A DNA stretch of 64,000 bases from NCBI GenBank assembly GCA_941918925.1, contig OW799233.1:87674055-87738054 (forward strand). The letters are read 5' to 3'. The translations under genes were made by a program, and so were the position numbers. Source of the stretch: Phyto melanocephala (lineage: Eukaryota > Arthropoda > Insecta > Diptera > Rhinophoridae). Below are positions 26,785-39,222 of the stretch, one piece after another. Each line of letters opens with the position of its first letter. The stretch's first letter is position 1. The notes below the pieces were generated by a model. That model was not told where the DNA came from. It did not search any database and was given only the letters and a program-made list of their open reading frames with translations.

Positions 26785-26943
26785 CTGCCTGTTCAACGAT
26801 GTCGAAAGAAAACCCAAGCGAAATTTCATTCGTACAAATATATTGAAAACAACAACAAAAACTAAAAATTTGTTTTTGTTTTTAACGTATTTGTGCGAAT
26901 GAAATTTCGCTTGGGTTTTCTTTCGACATCGTTGAACAGGCAG
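26785..26943. mobile_element. MITE, 159 bp, near-perfect hairpin, TTA target duplication
   Basis: The left arm CTGCCTGTTCAACGATGTCG and following bases up to about 26840 return inverted at 26888-26943 with about one mismatch, so the arms cover nearly the whole element. TTA flanks both sides (26782-26784 and 26944-26946). A 3-bp TTA/TAA duplication is typical of PIF/Harbinger MITEs. No coding capacity. Confidence 0.75.
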
Positions 26944-27123
26944 TTAGTTTATTTTCCTCATCTTTATTTTATAAAAGCAGGTATCAGAAACAAAACAAAT
27001 GAAGACGTAACAGCAGCTTTTTGCTTATAGGTAAAAGAGAACTGCAAAGACAAATGTTGCTAGCACAAAAGTAAATATTAAGTTTATATTAGGAAATTAA
27101 TATATTAAAATTAATAAGATTAA

Positions 27124-27830
27124 AAACACAATAGTTACAAGCAAGAGCTCTATATTCGACAGTGTCTAACGAAATAACACCCTTTACCATAATGTACATA
27201 GCTATAATAAGCACAACGTAACGTAGCCTACATTTTAGAATTAACTTTATACGCCATTTTGTATTGTTATTTCCGAAGCCATCTTTGATTTTGATTTTAT
27301 ACAAGCCCTTTCATGCAATACTCATATTAAAGAGGTTAAGAAAAATATGTTCCGCCATTTTGTTTAGGGCGCCATCTGTTTTTTAAAATTTTTCATAACA
27401 TACTGTATACTACTGGTTAAGCTCGTTCATTTAATACAAAAAATTCTATAGGAGCCTGAGAAGTTGTTATATTTTTTTGTTGCCGTTTAGTGTCCAAATT
27501 ATTTAACGAATATCCCTGGAGGCATATACACCGTGTAAGTAAATTACCTTAGAGCTGAAAAATTTTGATTTTTATGATAAAAATATGAGAACAAACAAGG
27601 CCAGTCGTTTGTATTTAATCATATATCAGAAACTTATGGAGAGACTATGCGGAATTTCAAATGTATTCATTCAAGAATATTTCCAAAAGATTGATACCAC
27701 ATACAACATGCATGTGGGGGCTTCTAAAAGTTCATTTCAACCCACACAGGAATGGATTGTCATTACTAATTTAACCCATCTAGTCATAAGATTCCAGAGT
27801 ATATGAATATGTGCCCTTAATTATAAAATA
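27124..27830 (-). repeat. Diverged DINE-1-like element
   Basis: The 3' end on the minus strand is near 27136 (ACAAGCAAGAGCTCTATATTCGAC on +), but its hairpin is decayed. Toward 27800 the 5' half of the family is visible: GATTGATACCACATACAACA near 27690, TCTAAAAGTTCATTTCAACC near 27723, GGAATGGATTGTCATTACTA near 27750. The GTCY run and 5' hairpin are lost. Confidence 0.5.
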
Positions 27831-30689
27831 AGTTTAAGTCAGAAAAAATTAAATGAGTTTATCAGTTCGTTCACACCATATAACTCCAAACTAAATTAGT
27901 TCAATATGGTTTCTTGATGTTGTGAAAAATTAAACATCTATGAACGGTTGTTATTTTAGCGTTAAATGTGGGTTGTTTAGTGTTAATTGTAAAAATGTTC
28001 TAAGTCAAAAATTTTTAAAATTGAGTTTATTAGTTTTTTTTAATTTGTTAATAAAAGTAATGACAACGAATGCAATACGTGTTTTTGTGAAACTATAGAA
28101 ATAGAACTGCTATATTATGTAACACAAAATATAACAATATAACAAAATATCCAATCATCAAAATTATACTATCAATTAAATAAAAATTATAAGTTTTAAT
28201 AAAAAAAAATTAAAACACTTTTCTTGAAATAGTTTTAAAAAATTAAATTAAATTTCTATATTTTAAAAGAAAAAAATAATTAATTCAATCACTTCCATAA
28301 TGAAAATTTTGAATTATTTAAAAAAAGTATTAATTGTATCAATAACTTCAGTATCCAATAGATGAGATTCCTGAAAATTTGACGTTATAAGACGTTTCGT
28401 AAAAGGCTTTAGATAAATCTAAATCCCACATTATAGATCTTTCAGTTAAAGAAAAAGTCTAAAATGTATGGAAATAAGTATTGGATTATTTTCACTATAT
28501 ACGACCACTGGAATTTAAACGGAAGAAAAATATAAAGATCTTATAGTATATTCAATACAATAAACGACACAACTCGATATATAATTCAACAGTGTATTTG
28601 TATAGAACACATTTGACAATATTTTTTCCATATTTCCATACATTTTTTAATTACACTTAATAAAATAACTTAACTAATTTTGAAAAGTGGCTAATATTTT
28701 GAATTTTGTTATTCGAAATGAATTGAAAAAAATCTCCCTTAAAAAAGCAAACAAATGAAAAAACAAATAAAAAAATCTAAACAATACAATGTTTGCACAG
28801 GATAATCCTTTCATATAAATTGTGTTAAATTTTATTGCCTTTTGTTATTACAATCTAACAAACAAAATCGTACAATACGTTTTGACTTTTCTATTATACA
28901 CCTATAACTTTCAAAGCCACCCTGGCGAGAAAGTGAACAAAATAAGATCATTAATTTCCATGTGGTTTCTAATTCATTAAATTGTAAGCAACTCTAAAGG
29001 GGGTAATTTTCATTATAAACTACGCTACACACACCACCCTTTAGAAGCGACACCACTATAAAGAATATTCAAACGTTGATGACAAATTATAAAAACATTG
29101 TTTAGCATTTAGATTTGATTACATTACATTTGCAAACCATCAATTTTATGATGTCTAACCAAAAATAAAGGGAAGAGTAAATGAACAAGATCCGGAGAGG
29201 GTAATAAAATGCCTCATAAAGCAATCATGCCATTAAGAAGGTCTGACTGAGAGGGGGGGAAACCAAATCAAGTCAAAAGTAGGAATGACAAAGGGAAGAT
29301 TTTTGTATCATTAGGTGTAAAATATGTTTTTTTCTTTTTCCATTTTTTGTTTAGTTCAATTTTGCATTTTTATTTTTGTCTCACAACACATGTTTAAATT
29401 GACATAAATTCGCATCATAAAAATTGTTGCAAGTTACACTTGTTTCCACAAATGATTTCATTTCACCTTCTTTGTGGCGTTATAATAGTGTGGTTGTTTG
29501 TTTGGTGGTTTAGCTGGCATTTAATGTCACTGATGGCGACGATTATTATTATAATAATATTGTTCAACTTTGTACCCTTAAAACACAGAAAGAGCTCATA
29601 ACAAACTTTATTATTTCTACAAATTCTAACCTTTAAAGTTGGTTATGGTATTGTTTTGAACTGTGCAGCATTGTCGAAACAATAAATGCTAGCATATGCA
29701 TAATGTTACAATTTGTTAGAATATTTGCATTAAAAATCCATGAAATTGTCATTTTCAAATAAAACTTATACAATTTGTCGTCAACATCAAAAAAACTATT
29801 TGTGTGATTTCAAAACGGGGTGTTTTTGGTTAGACAACTGTTTAGTTTTTGTTTTTAATTTTTTTTTTTATTTTTAAGATCTAATTACAAATTTATTACA
29901 TTTTTATTCGTAAAAAATAACAAAAAGTAATATTTTTCTCTACTTAAGAAACTTTTTGCACCCTTACAAATAAATGTTTATGATATGACATAATTAAAGT
30001 ATATTTGATTGATAATTTCTAGATATCCTTGAGCCCATAGTGCAATAAATACTATTTTTTACGTCATTTTTTATCCGTCATTTTTTTCTTTTTCTTTTTA
30101 ATTGATTACATTATCTCGTAACAATAATACTTCACTCAGAGATGGTAAAGTTATCTTATTAACTTTTTTTAACTTTTTACTTTTTCAGATCTACATACAT
30201 TTTTATTTTTTTTTTGTAGTTGTAGAAAGAAAAAAATTGATAAAAATTACGCTGTTTCCAGCTTTTGATTTCCTAATTTTCAAAAGATCTATTAAAGTTC
30301 AATATAACACGAAAATTATATCTATATCTTTAAAATATTTAATAACATTGTAATCAATTATATATAACGATCACTTAAAAGTTGTTTAAACAATCGCTTT
30401 TAACTTTGCTTAAATATCAATATGAATATCTAATGACTTATTGGGCATTAGGTTGACTTTCATATATAAGATCTAGGTACCAAGTATTACAATATTCTAT
30501 ATAAATATTTATGTAGACATCGAACATGATGCAGTAGAATTTTATTTCTAAATTAATATTGTTAAGTCAATTATGAGCAGCTTAAAATCCGATGGAAGAA
30601 AAGAAAAGCTATTGGGCGATTTCAAATAAAAAAATTTTAAACCCAAAAAATTATTATTATTATATTTAAATGCATTAAACATTTTGACA
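27831..30689. other. Ptx1 intron, no feature
   Basis: Nearly 2.9 kb of AT-rich DNA without supported coding or repeat features. Confidence 0.5.
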
Positions 30690-30852
30690 TACACTTTTTT
30701 GAGGTTCTTTCACTAGACCGATTTTTCTGAAACTTTGCACACCATTAAAAAAAAGTTATACTTTTTAGCTTCTTTCACTTGATATTCAATTAAAATTCAG
30801 AATGCCTTTTTATTCATTAAGGGGCGTAGCAACGCGCGCCGGGCTTGGCTAG
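30690..30852 (+). mobile_element. Helitron 3' end, truncated copy
   Basis: The copy ends GGGGCGTAGCAACGCG, then CCGGGCTTGGCTAG, followed by T. A CTAG end before T is the canonical Helitron 3' terminus. The same sequence ends the complete copies at 44864 and 48938 on the other strand. The shared body word CGATTTTTCTGAAACTTTGC lies at 30719-30738. A TC start was not found. Confidence 0.7.
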
Positions 30853-31351
30853 TAAATGATAAAACGCATAATGGTTTACTATTCCTTGTTTTTCTTTTTC
30901 CTGCTACAATTTGTTTAACAAAATTTGTTGTATTAAGTTTCTACACTCCTAACTAATAGATGTTGGTGTTTGTTTGTTTATTGTTTGCTTCTAGGCGCCA
31001 ATATTTTCTTGACTGTAAATATTTACTAATCGCAATTATAAATGTCTCAATGATGTCTCTTTTTGTTGACATTGTTGTATGGATTAGATTTCGAACACTA
31101 CAATATTTATTTGCACAATTTTTTAACAAAAAACTAAAGTAAATTTTTTAATGTAAATCATTTTAATTATGACTTCAGTTTATTTATTCTATTATTTAAT
31201 TTTATAATTCAAATAAATTAAATTGCAATAATTTTTAAGAATAAATGTACATCATCAACACTGTTTATCGGTATACTATTTTGTAATTTTAAATTCCTTT
31301 ATACATATTTATGTTACATTTCAATGGAATTTAAATTAGGGAATCATAGTA
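30853..31351. other. Ptx1 intron, no feature
   Basis: No supported feature. The ORF at 30960 has random composition. Confidence 0.45.
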
Positions 31352-32292
31352 AGGGGTGATTTTTTAGCTATTATCTTTTTGGCAACACTGGTTTAAACAT
31401 CTGACGCACGTTTCGTGTTTTGTTTCTCTGTCAAACATCTTCAGTTTGGTCTGTAGTTTAACCATGAATCGTCTTACAAATGAACAACGCTTGCAATTTT
31501 TTGAATTTTATTATCAAAATGAGTGCTCTGTTAAGAAAGTTCATCGCGCACTTCTTATCGAAAAATTGTGTTCAGCGACGAAGCTCATTTTTGACTCAAT
31601 GGGTACGTTAATAAGCAGAATTGTCGATTTTGGAGTGAAGATCAGCCAGAAGCATTGCAAGAGCTACCAATGCATCCAGAAAAAGTAACAGTTTGGTGAG
31701 GTTTATGGGCTGGTGGCATCATTGGACCGTACTTCTTCAAAGATGATGCGAATCGTAACGTAACTGTGAATGGTGAGCGCTACCATAAGATGACATCCAA
31801 CTTTTTTTTTGCCCGAAATGCAAGAGCTTGACTTGCATGACATGTGGTTTCAACAAGACGGTGCCACATGCCACACAGCACGCTTAACAAGGGACTTATT
31901 GAGAGGCGAGTTCGGTGAACATTTTATTTCACCTTCGGGACCGGTCAATGGTCGCCTAGATAGTGCGATTTAACGCCTTTAGACTATTTATTGAGGGGCT
32001 ATGTTAAAGCCCATGTCTATACACACATGCCTGCTTCAATTGACGCATTGGTAGACAACATTGAAACATTTATTAATGAGATACCGGCCGAAATGTTGGA
32101 AAGAGTATGCCAAAATTGGACTAAGCGGATGGACCATTTGAGGCACAGTCACGGTCAACATTTGCATGAAATAATCTTCAAACATTAAATTATATGGACT
32201 GTAATAGCGATTCAAATAAAGATTTCATGAGTTTTTCTGAATTTTATATGTTTTTTTTTAAACTTTCCTATAGCTCTTAAAAAATCACGCTT
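31352..32292 (+). mobile_element. Mariner-like element with terminal repeats, internally deleted
   Basis: The left end AGGGGTGATTTTTTAGCTAT and the right end read inverted, AAGCGTGATTTTTTAAGAGC, form terminal inverted repeats flanked by TA at 31350-31351 and 32293-32294. Length is 941 bp, shorter than an intact mariner of about 1.3 kb. The transposase is broken (see pseudogene). The same terminal motif occurs at 38490. Confidence 0.8.
31464..32188 (+). pseudogene. DD41D mariner-like transposase pseudogene, deleted
   Basis: It starts MNRLTNEQRLQFFEFYYQN, a mariner N-terminus, then jumps after VKKVHRALL into the catalytic region, with loss of most of the DNA-binding linker. It continues through VFSDEAHF-like remnants, QQDGATCHTARLTRDLL near 31853 and, after a frameshift near 31965, a TPLDY...GYVKAHVY segment and an intact C-terminus (HGQHLHEIIFKH, stop at 32186). 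Stops and frameshifts near 31690, 31810 and 31970 make it inactive. Spacing around the third Asp is disturbed by the frameshift but agrees with DD41D. Confidence 0.75.
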
Positions 32293-32361
32293 TATTACTT
32301 TTCAAATTTGTATTTTTACTTCACCTATCAAATGACATTTTTTATTCAACACGTTCATATT

Positions 32362-33018
32362 CAAGGCATATCTATAAGGTACTCGTATCCAATCAGCTGA
32401 CTGTTTTTTTATAAATATTGATTTTATAAGCGTTACCAAGGCATATTCATACAGGTATATGCAACGGCGAATTGATACAACAAAGCAAATTTTTAGGGGA
32501 GTTTTTCTTTCAAGGCCAGTTTATATAACAAGGATGGAAAAGTTGTTTTTATATGTTTAATTCAATAAAATTTTATTAAAAAAGAGTATATGTGCTTGTG
32601 AAGCACATTTTAAATGGTGCAATACCAACAAATATACATAAATTTGGTAAATTTATTATCAAAAAGCACAATTAAGTTAAATGTTTAACTCGGAATCCAA
32701 AATTTAATTTTCCATTCCTGCATTAGTTTAGACATTGTGTTTCCCCATCATAATGTGCTGATAATTTCACCTGTACGAATTCGCCTTGAGAGTTACCAAC
32801 TTTTTTAGAAGTCATGCATGCATTTGTCAAACTTATTTTTTTTAATTTACAAAACCATGAATAAAAAGTTTTCGCTTTAGAGTTTTTTCAAATTTAAGAA
32901 GAAAATAAAAAAAAATTGTTAGACATATGCCGGCATATATACAAAAACAAAATACATGTGTTTTTTATTGTTGTGTTTGTTGCCGCGATGCATATATGTA
33001 CCTTATGGATATGCCTTG
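32362..33018. mobile_element. Non-autonomous hAT-type element, 657 bp
   Basis: The ends CAAGGCATATCTATAAGGTAC (left) and CAAGGCATATCCATAAGGTAC (right, inverted) differ at one base over 21. The 8-bp sequence TTCATATT flanks both ends (32354-32361 and 33019-33026), the target duplication length of hAT transposons. The interior has no transposase frame. Confidence 0.85.
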
Positions 33019-33074
33019 TTCATATTCTTTTATATTCGTAATACATAAATTACATTAATTAACTAATTATATAC

Positions 33075-33076
<2 letters not shown>

Positions 33077-33105
<29 letters not shown>

Positions 33106-33144
33106 TGTATGTATGTATGTATGTATGTATGTATGTATGTATGT
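33077..33144. repeat. (ATGT)n microsatellite
   Basis: Seventeen uninterrupted ATGT units. This is the type of array in which the LINE at 683-3696 sits, here without an insertion. The minus-strand ORF over it is only the repeat read as YIHT. Confidence 0.95.
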
Positions 33145-36100
33145 ACACTCGAGGACTACTTGTTAAGTCGGCGTTCCAAGCTGTTTCTGTTTCCCAATTA
33201 ATTTTTAAACTCGAAGACCGATACAAGCAACATATTCTAACATGAATAATATTAACATTGGCGCAAAAGTGTTGATGCACATATCAGCTAATCAACAACA
33301 AAGACTTTAAATACATCGCGGAGGCCTAAATTTTCTATATTACACAAATGCGAACTGAACGCATTTGCTTCAAGTCATACCTGGATCGTTTTAAACATTC
33401 ATTGTACTGGTTGATGTGAAAGAAGGTGCATGGCATGTTATTTTCATTTTCCGAAACATGAAAGGGCGAATTTAGAAGAGGTAGGGTTAGGTCAACAAAC
33501 ATATCGTTATTTATGTTTTCATCTTTGGATAACTGGAACAATATGTGTCACTACGTGAAATTGGTTCTAGTCGAACTTCGTAGATATGAAAAGTTTTGTA
33601 AAAATCTAACTTTGTCCACCATACAAAAATAGCTTACGGGAGTCCCACAGGAAAACTGGGTTAGAGATAGAAGATTTTTAACATCTTAAAGTCTCGCACT
33701 TTTGGCAACTTTAACAAGTTGGGCATGCCAGTCTCTTAACGACTTTAACCTCGAGAAAAGCAAACATATGTACATACATAAGTATGTGCAACAAAAATCT
33801 ATTCTACTCATCTAACTTCCCATGGTCATACCTGTGTTCCTGTTATTGTTTTAGGTCTAAATACGACGACATCTGTTGCCAATTGTCTGTAAAGCACATT
33901 CATATTTATCACGTTGACAAAAAAATAACCATTAAATGCTCGTTTTGTGTATTTTTAACAAACCAAACGAATGTGAATGCAAAATCTATATATTCTGTTT
34001 GTATCAACATGCAAACATTTATATGAAATAATCATGGACCAAACGATGACCATCAATGATGTGGAATTAAATGTTGGTATTGTGGGGTTTTTAAAACCAA
34101 ATCCATAAAGTCAGCCATTAATGGTTGTCGCGAGAATATTTTTTTCGAGTTGTATGTACGTTTTTTTTATAAATTTTATACTTCTGTCTCTTTTTTTTTA
34201 GTTTGTTTTTCGTAGTGATAGTAGTAATGGACACATATTTTGGGGATTAGTTTGAATTAAGTTTAATGGAATTGAAAAGACTCAATAAAAATATAAAGCA
34301 TTAAACATTTTATTAAAAAAACAATGTTTTTTTTTGTATTATTGTTTTATAAATTTAAATCACTTTCGTACTTCAAAAGTGCACATCATGGCAATTTCTA
34401 AGAAATTTCTATTGTTTGCAAAAACCATGTGCCGGTAAATAAAACCATTGTATTTACAATTTTCCACTATGTGCTTTTCTTTTCAGTATGTGTCCTAGTT
34501 GCATGTGTAAAATAATGTAGTTTAACAAACCTTAACCTAGGGTTGAAATTTACTACCAGTTTATAAAGTTAATTTATTTTTAGTTGCATTGTTTGCAGTG
34601 AAAAATTCTAAAATTTGTTGTGTTATCCTGTTTTTAGGGGAGTTTTATAACACAGCATAACTAAATGATAACACGCGTCCAAGTAACGGTTAATTAATAT
34701 CGTATATTGTTTGTCCTTATGCATGTATGAGGTGGCATCTCGTTATTAACTAGGGTTTCCATTCGCTTAGTTTGTTTTGTAAAGTGTGAGAAAATTAAGT
34801 AAATACTTGCTTTTATGGGAAACGACTGGTTGTTGCATAAGGTAAATTCATGTAACAAGTGTAACTAACAAAATTAATTTTAATGACAATTAAATTAGCA
34901 TTAAATTGTTGTTTCTTTTTTATAAAAATAACATGTCATGGGAACAATTTAGTGACAAATTAATAACAAAGATAGTAAATAAAGTTTCTGATTTTTTAAA
35001 GGTTAACCGTATGATTTAAGAAATAAATCTTAGAGCTTCCGTAATAAAATTAAACAAAACAACTTTGTTGGCCTACCAATACTACACTTTACTAAGACTT
35101 TATATTGTTTAAAAAGGACGTAATATCAAAACTCAGTTATGACTTACTTTGTTTGTGGACAATAAAGTGAAACTTATAATTTTTTATTTAAATTACTTTT
35201 CTTCATTTTGTTTCTCTATCGAGTCAACTTCATTAAAAATTAGCAATTTGTCGTTTCCATAGATACGAGGATACTCTTTAGCAAATCACTATCTTATCCT
35301 GAAGTCTTAAATATATTTGCTTAAAAAGAAGATATAATTACATAATAACACAAAAAACATATCTGTCTCAACTTTTAATACCCTTCCAATTGTAATTTTG
35401 TCGCACAGCATTTAAAAAGTTATGAAGAGAAATCTCAACAAGACAAATTGCCAATTAATCATAATAATTTGTCTATTTATTTCAAACAAAAAACTCTACA
35501 AAAATTGAAATCAGCAATATACAGCTTTTCGAAAAGTCTTTATTTAACTATTAGTCAATATATGTTGACATTTGTTTTACCGGTGTTGTTAAAAAAACGT
35601 AAACTCCTTTTTATACAACTAAACTCCCTTGACTTTCATTAATCATCAATCAAAACTTTTGAACAATGTATTTTCCTTAAAAACAAATTCAATCGAAAGT
35701 TAACGTACCATAACCTAAACATATTACGTTAAAAAAAAAACTAAAAATTTTACTTCAATACTTTTTACCTGATGAAGCGTTTCCTTGAGTTTTACTCCAA
35801 AAAACGTAAAACATAACAGACAATTTGAAAGGCAAGGACAAAAACTGAATAAATCCCTTTATTTTTTGTCATCCTCGTTTGCTTTCATCAAAACCAATTA
35901 AGATTTTTTTTGTTTTTTGTTTCCATTCAGTAGTTTTTTCTTGCAGTGTGCTTGTTTTAGTGGAGTAGCATTTGTATTTATATGGTACGGCAACTTGGTG
36001 TTGTGTGTGTTGGCAAATGATACGTGAAAATGACAATTGACGAGATCGATGACGTTAGCAATTTTGTCCCTTTTTTTACAGTTTTTCTTTTTTTGCACAA

Positions 36101-37593
36101 ATGACTTGGTGATGTATGAACCTTGGCAAATTTATATTTGTTTTTCGCATTTGTTAAACTTTCCTTTTTGTCCATATCAACGAAAAATGTTTAAATTTTA
36201 AACTTAATTTTTTTATTTACTTTTTTTCTATTTATCTTAATAATCATAACTTTTTTATATGCATATACATACATACATACATATTTGGAATTGTACAATT
36301 CATTTCTTTAATGTGCTTGAAACTTTAACAATAAATTGTTTTGGTTGCTCATTTTTTATTATTATCTACAATTGTTATTTATATATAAATGTACATACTT
36401 ACATACAAACGCATAGTTATTATATAAATATTTATGTATGTACATCTGTATATAAATTAAGTTTTTTTTTTTTGTATTTTTTATATTTATAAAATATACA
36501 TACATACCAATGTAAGGTTATATTTCATCCATTATTGTTTTTATTGTGGGGGTGGCTTAACATTCATTTAGGGTTGCCATTCTCATTGATACACACAGAC
36601 TATATTTATTGCATACATGCATAGTATGTATGGACGTGTAATAATATGACTGGTAGGAATACATACATATTAACAGGACAAAACAAAATAAGAAATCTAC
36701 TTAATAATAAAACAACAATCGCACAAAAATAAAACATTCAAGTGTACAAACAAGTACTATAAAGTATTTATACTTGAATATAAGTTTTATATGCAAGAAT
36801 TGTAGTTGGTATTTATGTATTTAATAATTACTGCACATGCGTATTTTTTACTTAAACCTCCCCTCTTACAATGGTTTAAAAAGTTGGTAAAAGTAGTCTT
36901 ATTTTATTTTACTTTGTTTACAAAAGTTGGGTGTATGAGGGGGCATATTCAAAATATAAAGTATGAAAACGGCAAAATAAAGATGGCGTTAAAGTAAAAA
37001 ATAAACAAACAACCGTACACATGAAATATATTTATATTTATTTTTTTTTTATTTTTACTTTTTTTTAAATAACTTATCTCTAAGTTAGTAGCAATGATGA
37101 ATGAAGAGGGGAAGTACGTATTGAAATTTATTAAATGGTAGCACATATATATTTTAATATAAAATTTAAATAAAACGGAAAGGGAAACTAAATGATAGTT
37201 AAATAATAAAACAAAATATGAGATTAAACTTTTTAGAAGAAATTTATAAATTATTCAAAATTATGACTGCTCACCTGTATTCTACAGAATTTATTAGCCT
37301 AAATTGTATTGTTTTAATTATTACTCAAATTAAATTTCACTTTATAAAATTTAATATAAAAGGTTTATATTCATAGATAGCACTCTATAGTATGGCATTG
37401 CCACTTAAACAATAAATATAAAGAAAATTCGGACTTAACCTTAACAAAGAGAAACATTATTTTGTTCAACTACATGATATTTACACATATTTGTTTCTTT
37501 TTTGAAATAAAAATTAATAAATGTTAAAGTAATTGATCTCAGACTGGTTCTATATCTACAAAAAAAACTTTGATAAAAAATATTTTTCTCAAA
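33145..37593. other. Ptx1 intron, no feature
   Basis: About 4.4 kb of AT-rich DNA. Short TACA-type runs occur near 36265, 36500 and 36600. No gene, RNA or full transposon was recognised. Confidence 0.5.
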
Positions 37594-37657
37594 TAGTATA
37601 TCGTCGTTCGTAAATTGTTTTGTAAGACATTTACGAACGACGATATTCTACTATTGT
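37594..37657. repeat. Compact inverted repeat (hairpin)
   Basis: TATCGTCGTTCGTAAAT and its inverse ATTTACGAACGACGATA pair around a loop of about 13 bases, with weaker outer pairing AATAGTA/TACTATT. It could be a small MITE or a transcribed hairpin. No target duplication is evident. Confidence 0.5.
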
Positions 37658-37749
37658 TTAGCATATCGCTAGAGGCTAAAAGTTAATACCCTTGACTATT
37701 TAACAATATATAAATTAAGGCACATATAATCCGTTTAGATTTTACAAAT

Positions 37750-38300
37750 ATAAGCAGGCTTCCCCACAAAACTATACACAGCGGAATCTGTCTTAAAGGA
37801 CACTTCCCATTAGCAGACACTCACTTTAGACGAACATTGTTGGCAGATAACAGCAGCGCTCTATAAGAATAGCATTGCTGTCGCTTTTTCCTGAATGAAC
37901 GCTTCTCGTGAACGGACGAGCTTAAGAAAAAAATGTTGTCTTGGATGGACACTTTGTTAATTTTTTTTTAAATTTTTTTTTAGTTTTTTTCTTCGCTTTT
38001 TAACAAGGCACGGTTTATCATTGGGTTAACATTTTATGCCATGAATGTCCGACAGCATTTGATGTTGATTTTGAGCCTGAGGATGATTTGCCATTAAACT
38101 TGCTAAACGAAATGGAGAAAAGAGCAGTCCCTTGACCGGACAGCCTCCTAGTACGAACATATTTTAATGGTCTCTTTGGAGTCTGCTCAAGAGTGATTCC
38201 ACTGTAATAATTTTGTGTTCGAGTTTTCGCTCTGAATTCAACGTTTTGTTGGTTTGGTTTGTTTTGTTTTTTTTTTTTAATATTATAACGCACATTCTCA
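37750..38300 (+). repeat. Possible degraded transposon (less AT-rich island)
   Basis: The segment is less AT-rich than its surroundings. Near 37785-37955 phrases such as CTTAAAGGACACTTCC, TTTAGACGAAC and GTGAACGGACGAGC repeat a 'cttan-gacgnac' theme reminiscent of pogo-type element ends. Near 38040-38135 the plus strand has a short open stretch AFDVDFEPEDDLPLNLLNEM that looks like an acidic protein C-terminus. Neither is enough to name a family. The 91-codon ORF on the other strand is judged a shadow. Confidence 0.25.
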
Positions 38301-38489
38301 TTGTGGAAACAGTTGAAGGAATTTTATGAAACCAGTTTAGTTGTATTCGCTTTTGTCCATGCCCTACATTGTTAAAATATATAACTGATAAGCTTTTAGC
38401 TCCCCCAAATCACGAAGTAGAAAGAGACCTTTTGATGGTAAAGACCCTTCGTGCGGTTTGTAGCTACTGAAAGCAAAAATTTTTGTGTA

Positions 38490-38800
38490 ACGGGTGATTT
38501 TTTAACCGTTGTTGTTGTGAAATGAATAGCTGCAGGGTTTTATTTCATAGCTAAAATTATTATGACTTGTCAATATACACATAGGGTTAATGGTATTCCC
38601 TGATGTATGGCAGGTGGCTCCGTCTTCATGAAGCCATATGTCAACTAAGTTTTTGAGAAAAAAAATAAATCGGAAATCGTTATTTACTTAATGATCTTCC
38701 AGCTGGTCGTATAACACAAGTCCAATTGTTGACAACGGCGACGAGCTGACTTTTTCGGAAAACTCTTGCGAAATTTTGTCACAACAGCTCGAGTAGCAAA
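38490..38800 (-). mobile_element. Internally deleted DD41D mariner-like copy
   Basis: TA followed by ACGGGTGATTTTTTAA at 38488-38505 matches the terminal repeat of the mariner at 31352. On the minus strand 38797-38697 reads AVVTKFRKSFPKKS (mariner DNA-binding linker region), and near 38640-38600 it reads DIWLHEDGATCHT (second catalytic Asp motif). Almost everything between and after is deleted, and the other end was not located. Confidence 0.65.
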
Positions 38801-39222
38801 TTTTAAATAATTGATTTCTTAACGAATTACAAATCAATAAAACGTTACAAAATATTACCAGAATTTAATGTTAAATTAGGGTTTTTAAATCATAAACTTT
38901 TTGAATTATGAAATAAAAATTAATTTGTTAGAATAAATAATAATTTTTTATAGCTTTGATTCAGTTTTTTTTTAAAAGTAAGACGTTATTTGTATTTGAA
39001 AACAAAATTGTAAATTATTTTTAATTCAAGGCATAATTCATTTCATATCATTACAACTTGCACTAATTGTAAATCAATTAAATAATGTGCTTTCTTTTAC
39101 ATTTTTAGAATCTACATTCGGATAAAATAAAATCAAAACAATTTTTTTTTATTTTTTTTTATTTGTGTTTTTTTTTACTATTAGCAAGTTATTAATTTAA
39201 GAATTTATTTTGCATTTTTTAG
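38801..39222. other. End of Ptx1 large intron
   Basis: AT-rich, T-rich toward the splice acceptor TGCATTTTTTAG at 39211-39222. No other feature. Confidence 0.6.

Noticed and set aside
33059..33280. Minus-strand ORF with many Tyr-Ile-His-Thr repeats
   Set aside because: It is the ATGT microsatellite read in one frame.
38018..38293. Minus-strand ORF of 91 aa rich in Lys, Ser and Arg
   Set aside because: The better protein-like stretch lies on the opposite strand and the segment looks like a decayed transposon.
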